A DNA stretch of 9,341 nt from CAZVFH01 sp964626415 (lineage in GTDB: Bacteria > Patescibacteriota > UBA1384 > XYA2-FULL-43-10 > CAINNR01): the NCBI GenBank assembly GCA_964626415.1, contig CAZVFH010000029.1:1-9341 (forward strand), given 5' to 3'. The position numbers were made by a program, and so were the translations under genes. Positions 5,451 through 9,341 of the stretch are shown here, one piece after another (within the stretch, counting starts at the first letter, position 1; every line of letters begins with the position of its first letter). The notes under the pieces were generated by a model that saw only the letters and a program-made list of their open reading frames with translations, did no database searches and had not been told where the DNA came from.

Positions 5451-5502
5451 TCCCATAAATACTAATATCAGATTTGAGTCGATCGACTCAAATCTGAATG
5501 GA
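5451..5502. repeat. Left 52-bp direct repeat with perfect 30-bp palindrome
   Basis: The repeat matches 6150-6201 at 49 of 52 positions, and the last 40 bases are identical. Its centre, 5468-5497, is a perfect palindrome whose half is TCAGATTTGAGTCGA. The palindrome ends where the -35 box of the Cas2-like gene would start, a position suited to an operator. No T-run follows it. It sits at the junction between the nucleotidyltransferase remnant and the Cas2-like gene. Confidence 0.95.
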
Positions 5503-5525
5503 ATCTTAAAAAAATCTGATATAAT
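5497..5525 (+). promoter_or_regulatory. Promoter of the Cas2-like gene (good -10, weak -35)
   Basis: A perfect TATAAT lies at 5520-5525, only six bases before the ATG at 5532, so transcription should begin at or next to the start codon. The -35 position holds AATGGA, with no match to TTGACA, and abuts the palindrome. Either the promoter is weak, or a protein bound at the palindrome helps or blocks it. Confidence 0.55.
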
Positions 5526-5531
5526 AAAAAT

Positions 5532-6101
5532 ATGAGAGAAATTATAAGTAAAAAGAGCAAAAAAACTAAAGAAAGAAAAATCGATATTGACTTTGGTGAA
5601 ATTACCTGGACACTTCTGGCTGCCATCGCCAGAACACCAGAAGCACTTGCCAATGCTTTTTTAAACCATGGGGCGTTGGGAAAATCCCTCGCCACCGATG
5701 AGGAATTTTTGAGTGATCGTTTGATTGAATATTTAAGAAATTTGAAGCGAAGTGGTTATATCGAAATGGAAAAAAACAACGATTCCGTAAGTGTCCGCCT
5801 GACAACTAAGGGAAAAATAAAACACTTGGAAAATTCGCCTGACGAAACAACCGACGGTCGAATCCGAATCATTTCTTACGACATTCCTGAAAATTACAAA
5901 AAGAAAAGACAACAATTTTGCCGGTCATTAAAAAGAATTGGGTTTTGCAAATTGCAAAAAAGCTTATGGGTCTGCAATTATGTAAAAGCCGATGAAATTG
6001 ATTTGATTATTGATGAACTTGGTCTGAAAAAATTTGTTGCTTATTTCATAATTGAAAAAAGCAATATAGATGAATATATAAAAAATTTGCTCTCAAAATG
6101 A
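5532..6101 (+). CDS. Winged-helix protein with PaaX/Cas2-like C-terminal domain
   Basis: The 189-residue product has a Lys-rich N-terminus (1-16), a predicted winged-helix DNA-binding region (about 20-100, with EFLSDRLIEYLRNLKRSGYIEM and a VSVRLTTKGK wing) and a C-terminal ferredoxin-like domain (about 109-185). That domain starts IRIISYDIPE, with Asp117 at the place of the catalytic Asp of Cas2, and continues with LKRIGFCKLQKSLWVCNY. This layout is that of PaaX-type regulators, whose C-terminal domain is related to Cas2. Such proteins are often labelled Cas2, but no CRISPR array or other cas gene is present. It lies between two identical palindromes, has no Shine-Dalgarno and is probably leaderless. 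It could be a self-regulating repressor or a nuclease acting at the palindromes; the sequence does not decide. Confidence 0.8.
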   Translation: MREIISKKSKKTKERKIDIDFGEITWTLLAAIARTPEALANAFLNHGALGKSLATDEEFLSDRLIEYLRNLKRSGYIEMEKNNDSVSVRLTTKGKIKHLENSPDETTDGRIRIISYDIPENYKKKRQQFCRSLKRIGFCKLQKSLWVCNYVKADEIDLIIDELGLKKFVAYFIIEKSNIDEYIKNLLSK

Positions 6102-6149
6102 TTTTGCCAATGATCACAAAAGTGTCAGCGCAAGAAACAAAAAATATAG

Positions 6150-6201
6150 TCCTATAAATGATAATATCAGATTTGAGTCGATCGACTCAAATCTGAATGG
6201 A
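6150..6201. repeat. Right 52-bp direct repeat with perfect 30-bp palindrome
   Basis: This is the second copy of the repeat at 5451-5502, in the same orientation. Its palindrome is 6167-6196. It lies about 50 bases past the stop of the Cas2-like gene and about 55 bases before the end of the converging nucleotidyltransferase gene. In RNA it would fold into a stem from either strand, but no T-run follows, so termination is a possible but not obvious role. Confidence 0.95.
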
Positions 6202-6254
6202 GTTTGGTTTTGATTATGATTGGTTATGTTACTTGATTGTTCCCATAAAACAAC

Positions 6255-6917
6255 TTATTCTATATCCTTAAACGGATGCAGGCGGAGTTCGTTTTTGCTA
6301 ACTTTTAGGCGGATGCGGGGAGTTATTTTGTAAGTTTCACTTGATAATATTCGTTGCGATTGCCATATAAACATCTTCCTTTCGGCAAAATCGCCAAACT
6401 TTTTCGACAAAACAAACTCAACAAATTTCCGCCAGAGTTTAAACATGGCGATGTTTTTCACTGGAAAACTTTCGACGATGATTTTTCGTTGCTTCTTGTC
6501 TTCTACAATTTCTCTTTCATATTTTTCCATCCAATCGTTTGCCTGTATAAAATCATTAAACTCTTCGCCAACTGACCAAACATTAACTGACCTGCGATGA
6601 TACAGAGCATTCCTTTTAATTCTTGGCAAAATCAGATTTTTTGAAGTTATAAAATAATTGAGGCAAAATTTTCCCGCCGGATTTAAGTCAAACGGTTTTC
6701 TTTTTTTGCCAGAAAGAAGCGCCAAAAGATTTAAAAAAAACCGCACAGTATAAAGTCGGTTTGGCGAGGTGATAATTAAAAAATCAATGTCTGATTTTTC
6801 ATTTGCGGTGCCATTTGCCATCGAACTATTCAAAATAATCGCCCGCAGAAATGGAGTGATTTGGGCAATTCGTGCGTAAAATTGGACTTTTTTAATTCTT
6901 TTATTAAAATAATTCAC
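6255..6917 (-). CDS. Nucleotidyltransferase-fold protein (SDIDF motif), short N-terminus
   Basis: The product carries a pol-beta/MNT nucleotidyltransferase core. AIILNSSMANGTANE is followed by KSDIDFLIIT, with Asp43 and Asp45 as the metal-binding pair. Then come a hydrophobic helix (TVRFFLNLLALLSG) and FCLNYFITSKNL. The family motif normally has Gly-Ser before the acidic pair; here it is Asn-Ser (30-31). Related CPR proteins, as I recall them, carry an extra winged-helix region of 80 or so residues in front, which is absent, so this may be a 5'-truncated gene. The likely start is GTG at 6917 after AGGGG (220 aa); an in-frame TTG at 6932 would overlap the -35 box of the divergent RNA promoter. 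The substrate is unknown. A degraded copy of its 3' end lies at 5316-5448. Confidence 0.7.
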   Translation of the reverse strand: MNYFNKRIKKVQFYARIAQITPFLRAIILNSSMANGTANEKSDIDFLIITSPNRLYTVRFFLNLLALLSGKKRKPFDLNPAGKFCLNYFITSKNLILPRIKRNALYHRRSVNVWSVGEEFNDFIQANDWMEKYEREIVEDKKQRKIIVESFPVKNIAMFKLWRKFVEFVLSKKFGDFAERKMFIWQSQRILSSETYKITPRIRLKVSKNELRLHPFKDIE

Positions 6918-6925
6918 TTTACCCC

Positions 6926-6954
6926 TTGACAAGTATATATTAGTTTGCTATAAT
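6926..6954 (+). promoter_or_regulatory. Consensus promoter of the structured RNA
   Basis: TTGACA (6926-6931), a 17-bp spacer and TATAAT (6949-6954) form a perfect sigma70-type promoter, the best in the window. Transcription should start near 6960. No protein-coding gene lies downstream on the + strand, which points to an RNA product. Confidence 0.9.
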
Positions 6955-6964
6955 GATTAGGCAA
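6937..6964 (-). promoter_or_regulatory. Possible promoter of the nucleotidyltransferase gene
   Basis: Reading leftward, TTGCCT (6959-6964) and TAATAT (6937-6942) are 16 bp apart, and transcription would start just before the AGGGG-GTG start region. The -10 box lies inside the spacer of the opposing consensus promoter, so the two would compete. The match is modest. Confidence 0.4.
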
Positions 6965-7205
6965 AACTCGATTGGGGGCTGAAAGATGCTTCGGCGAGTC
7001 GAGTGTGGTCGCCATGTGTCCTGGCTAATACCAGGGGGCGCACCACAAACGGGATCGAGGTGTCTGCGATGAACGGGGAGGGCGAGTGCGGTTGCGAAGA
7101 ATAAACCCATTCCCTAAGACACGCAGATGCCTCTGTTAACTCTCGCTCCGATGTTTGGAGTGTTGCCGTGCCGACTGAATGCGTTTCAGCCGGCTTTTTG
7201 TTTTT
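6960..7205 (+). ncRNA. Unidentified structured RNA, about 245 nt
   Basis: A consensus promoter and an intrinsic terminator bracket a GC-rich tract that stands out from its AT-rich surroundings. Visible pairings are GGCAAAACTC 6960-6969 with GAGTGTTGCC 7158-7167 (one mismatch), closing the body; GCTGAA with TTCGGC (6979-6984, 6990-6995); GTGGT-CGCC with GGCG-C-ACCAC around an inner CCTGG/CCAGG hairpin (about 7005-7047); a 12-bp stem 7057-7068 with 7122-7133; and CGCTCC with GGAGTG (about 7144-7162), which competes with the closing stem. I looked for and did not find the marks of tmRNA (no TPsiC arm or CCA end), RNase P RNA, SRP RNA (no GGAAG/AGCA loop) or a tRNA. A 6S-type RNA is conceivable, but the fold looks branched rather than one long hairpin. 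Confidence 0.75.
7170..7205 (+). terminator. Intrinsic terminator of the structured RNA
   Basis: GCCGACTGA (7170-7178) pairs with TCAGCCGGC (7186-7194) apart from one A-C mismatch, around a 7-nt loop, followed by TTTTTGTTTTT. On the other strand no T-run follows. Confidence 0.85.
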
Positions 7206-7206
7206 A

Positions 7207-7300
7207 CTAACACTGACTTCAATCACACAGATTTAGCACTGATACTGGATTTTGGTATTTGAAATTATTTAGAAATTAGATATTAGAAATTAGAAATTTC
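7207..7300. repeat. Half-element of the CACTGAC family plus AGAAATTAG tract
   Basis: Bases 7207-7248 line up with the left arm of the groS-groL hairpin: CTAACACTGACT, then CACACAGAT, then TAGCACTGAT and CTGG. No matching right arm is present. Bases 7258-7300 are a run of degenerate AGAAATTAG/TTAGATATTAG units. Together they fill the gap between the RNA terminator and the end of the VanW-type gene. No convincing terminator for that gene is seen here. Confidence 0.65.
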
Positions 7301-7303
7301 CAA

Positions 7304-9241
7304 CTATGCCGCTGGCACATTCGGATCTGGAACTGGCGCCGGCGGTACTGGCGGACCGACTTGCCATTTTTCCGGCAAAGCGACATAATGCGAAATAAAA
7401 TCAGTTGATTGCAACATTACCCCATCTCGCTGAACCTCATAATGAAACCTTGCCGAAGCGCCTTGATGTGGTTTTTGAACTTGTTTGCGCTCTCCTGGTT
7501 GCAGCGTCGGATCGGGCGTTTCCTCCATTGGCGGCGGCTCGACATAATCGTAGCCGACAGGAGTCGTAATTGTCACAATTCGGCTATCTTTTGTGCCGTA
7601 AAACTCAAAAGTAATTTTTGTCCCGACAATCTTTGATTGAATAAAAATGTAAGATGAATAGTTATTGATAAATTTAAAATCCGGCGATGGGTCATAAATT
7701 GTCGCATCCTGCCCGATCGGCGGCTCATAATACGACACACGATAAGAATGATTCTGTCGAGCAGTTATCTTCATTCCCGAAGCTATCGCCGTTCGAAAAA
7801 GCGTTGTTGAAACCTGGCACAGTCCGCCGCCATAATCGGGAACGGTCTTATTATTTTTTATCACCAACTCTGGAAGATATCCAGTAGAAGCGTCAATTTT
7901 CCCCAATCGTTTTAAAGTTGAAAACTCTTCGCCTGGCTTTATTAACGCACCGCTGATTGCACCGGCACCAATTGAAATATTATGGACTCGATTCGCAGGG
8001 GACTTAATAAATGATGTTGTCGCCGTCGCAACCAACTCAGTTAAGCCATACTCCAACAACTTACTTGAATCAATTTCTGGCGCAAGTTGAGCAACTTTTA
8101 GTGCAACATTTTCAGAAGAAATTTCGCTTTCACTCATGCGAGAAAGAAAGGCATTTTCAATGTCGATTGCTGTTTGCGCCCGATCAACCTGATAGCCAAT
8201 TTTCGACTCCGATGAAACGATGACTTTTCCGTCTTTAACCGTAAGTACGGCGTCGCCGGCTACTCGGTCTATTTGAGAGGCAATCCCCTCAACCTGCTTG
8301 CCAACACGATCGGGAAGAATATAAATCTCCATCTCGGTTTTTTTCGGCCGAGAACCGATAAGGCCGGCAATTGTGTCAACATCAAGGGAAAATTTCTGAT
8401 TTTGAAAGCTCATTTGCAATTCACCGACAGAAAGAATTTTATTTGCCTTTGTAAGGCCAATTTTGGCGTTTTCCTCTGAAATTTTTGGCATAAATTTCTC
8501 TGAGCGAAAAGTTAGTTCCTGATTTTTGATATTAGAAATTAGTAATTTGAAATTAGAAATTATATTGTCCTGATTTATTCGTTTCCCTTCTTGTTTTTCA
8601 GATGAAAGAGAAAATGTGCCATCACCGTTATAAATCAAAGAAAAGTCCTTCTCTGGCTGGTCAACTTCAGTAGCAATATCAGCGACTTTTTTGGTCAGTG
8701 CTTCGTCGTTAATAATAAAATTCGCCGAAACGCGATACGGAAGAAATAAGGTCTTAAATTGCTGATAAAAACTTCGGAGAATATTGCCGCTTCGGCCGAC
8801 GGCGTAGACCGAATCAGTCGTCGCCTCCAAATCGTAAGACAAGCCAAAGTCCGCCGGTTTGTAAGTATAATTTTTATTTTCGCCGCTTTCCGGCTGATAA
8901 GTTAATTTGATTTTGCCCTGCAAAAACTCCTCGATTTTCGGTTTTAGGGCTACGGAAATTTCCTCATTTGATTTACCACCAAGATAAACATCGCCGATGT
9001 AGATGTTGCGATACGAGGTTTTGGCGAAAGTTATTGAATAGACGGCAAAAACGATTAAAAAAACGGCGGCGATGGTGGAAATAATGATCGCCGGCAATTT
9101 AATTTTTTTCCACAAAAAAACCTTAACGAGCGCTTTTTTTACCTTTTCTCGCTTCTTGCCCCTCACTTTCGGAGGACTCTGTTTAGTTTTTCTCTTAACC
9201 ACACTTAAATCATACAAGTTGAAATTTGAAATATCAACCAT
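7304..9241 (-). CDS. Membrane-anchored VanW-type cell-wall protein
   Basis: The 645-residue product has a Lys/Arg-rich cytoplasmic N-terminus (1-49), one membrane segment (about 50-71, AIIISTIAAVFLIVFAVYSI) and a large outside part. NIYIGDVYLGGKSNEEI (79-95) and the following ~150 residues look like the peptidoglycan-binding-4 domain, with a second such region about 255-390. The VanW domain follows (about 398-540) with PGEEFS, the hallmark GGGLCQVSTTLF (471-482) and RQNHSYRVSYYEPPIGQDATIYDP. A G5-like segment (about 575-628) and a proline-rich tail end it. VanW-type proteins are cell-envelope proteins whose reaction is not established. The ATG at 9241 is preferred to an in-frame TTG at 9247; neither has a Shine-Dalgarno. 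An in-frame repeat encodes residues about 226-239. Confidence 0.88.
   Translation of the reverse strand: MVDISNFNLYDLSVVKRKTKQSPPKVRGKKREKVKKALVKVFLWKKIKLPAIIISTIAAVFLIVFAVYSITFAKTSYRNIYIGDVYLGGKSNEEISVALKPKIEEFLQGKIKLTYQPESGENKNYTYKPADFGLSYDLEATTDSVYAVGRSGNILRSFYQQFKTLFLPYRVSANFIINDEALTKKVADIATEVDQPEKDFSLIYNGDGTFSLSSEKQEGKRINQDNIISNFKLLISNIKNQELTFRSEKFMPKISEENAKIGLTKANKILSVGELQMSFQNQKFSLDVDTIAGLIGSRPKKTEMEIYILPDRVGKQVEGIASQIDRVAGDAVLTVKDGKVIVSSESKIGYQVDRAQTAIDIENAFLSRMSESEISSENVALKVAQLAPEIDSSKLLEYGLTELVATATTSFIKSPANRVHNISIGAGAISGALIKPGEEFSTLKRLGKIDASTGYLPELVIKNNKTVPDYGGGLCQVSTTLFRTAIASGMKITARQNHSYRVSYYEPPIGQDATIYDPSPDFKFINNYSSYIFIQSKIVGTKITFEFYGTKDSRIVTITTPVGYDYVEPPPMEETPDPTLQPGERKQVQKPHQGASARFHYEVQRDGVMLQSTDFISHYVALPEKWQVGPPVPPAPVPDPNVPAA
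8528..8565. repeat. AGAAATTAG repeat inside the VanW-type coding sequence
   Basis: GATATTAGAAATTAG and TTTGAAATTAGAAATTATA repeat the tract found between genes at 7258-7300. Read on the coding strand the copy encodes NIISNFKLLISNIKN (about residues 226-240), a stretch unlike the rest of the protein, located between the two putative peptidoglycan-binding regions. The frame stays open, so the insertion is tolerated. Confidence 0.75.
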
Positions 9242-9269
9242 TGACAAACAAAAAATATTCTGATAAACT
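9241..9269 (+). promoter_or_regulatory. Divergent + strand promoter at the right edge
   Basis: TTGACA (9241-9246), a 17-bp spacer and TAAACT (9264-9269) preceded by TG at 9261-9262 make an extended -10 promoter. It overlaps the start of the VanW-type gene and points out of the window. Transcription should start near 9276. Confidence 0.6.
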
Positions 9270-9275
9270 CAATAC

Positions 9276-9341
9276 AGAATGTTCGCCCTAAATTCACCCC
9301 CCAAATGCAATTTTTTGGCAGAGCATATTTGCTCTTTTTTT
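9276..9341 (+). ncRNA. Possible short RNA or attenuated leader, about 65 nt
   Basis: A transcript from the promoter at 9241-9269 would meet an intrinsic terminator after about 65 nt. It contains no open frame of any length. It includes a small CCAAA/TTTGG pairing (9301-9305 with 9314-9318) just before the terminator stem. It may be a small RNA on its own, or a leader that controls a gene to the right of the window; the window ends in the T-run. Confidence 0.4.
9320..9341 (+). terminator. Intrinsic terminator at the right edge
   Basis: AGAGCA (9320-9325) pairs with TGCTCT (9330-9335) around TATT, followed by T to the window end. No + strand gene lies upstream within 3 kb, so it fits only the short transcript starting near 9276. 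Confidence 0.75.

Noticed and set aside
5532..6101. CRISPR-Cas locus suggested by the Cas2-like domain
   Set aside because: There is no array of repeats with spacers and no cas1 or effector gene. The protein has a winged-helix domain in front, as in PaaX-type regulators.
6960..7205. tmRNA, because of the GGGGGCTGAAAG start and a short internal open frame
   Set aside because: No TPsiC arm, no CCA end, no alanine-rich tag and too short. The 5' and 3' ends do not form a tRNA-like acceptor.
6957..7226. 89-codon - strand open frame across the RNA gene
   Set aside because: It lies antisense to a promoter, structured RNA and terminator, has no Shine-Dalgarno and resembles no protein.

Overview
The window looks like a chromosomal segment of a Candidate Phyla Radiation (Patescibacteria) bacterium. 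The evidence is the compact AT-rich intergenic DNA full of short degenerate inverted repeats, the type of EF-P tip loop (MGRGGA), a stand-alone winged-helix/Cas2-like protein and an SDIDF nucleotidyltransferase of kinds that I associate with CPR genomes, and the palindrome built on CCTGCC. The assignment is an inference. No rRNA or lineage marker is present that could settle it. The standard genetic code fits all genes.

Left part (1-1916, + strand): a translation/replication block made of the 3' end of ssb, then rpsR (S18), efp (EF-P) and a tandem PRC-barrel protein. The gaps in this block hold long inverted repeats that sit almost against the next start codon, and no good Shine-Dalgarno is seen there.

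Middle (1915-5320, - strand): groS-groL with a clear sigma70-type promoter (TTGCAA-N17-TACAAT) and strong ribosome binding sites. On each side lies a small monocistronic gene of unknown function (124 and 111 aa), each with its own promoter, SD and hairpin terminator. The two small proteins may be distant paralogs. No CIRCE operator is seen at groES.

Accessory part (5316-6932): a probably leaderless gene for a winged-helix protein with a PaaX/Cas2-like C-terminal domain. It lies between two near-identical 52-bp direct repeats, each holding the same perfect 30-bp palindrome. To the right is a nucleotidyltransferase gene on the - strand. To the left is a decayed copy of that gene's last ~130 bases, with a nonsense mutation. 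This reads as a duplicated or inserted locus and is the best candidate for an undescribed element.

Right part (6926-9341): a consensus promoter (TTGACA-N17-TATAAT) drives an unidentified structured RNA of about 245 nt that ends in a good intrinsic terminator. After it come degenerate repeats and a - strand gene for a membrane-anchored VanW-type cell-wall protein whose coding sequence contains an in-frame copy of the AGAAATTAG repeat. The right edge holds a divergent + strand promoter followed within ~70 nt by an intrinsic terminator, which may be a tiny RNA or an attenuated leader.

A theme across the window is a family of modular hairpins. Each arm carries about three 7-8 base units (CACAAAT, CACTGAC or CACTGAT type) with similar spacers, and the unit sequence changes in both arms together so that pairing is kept.
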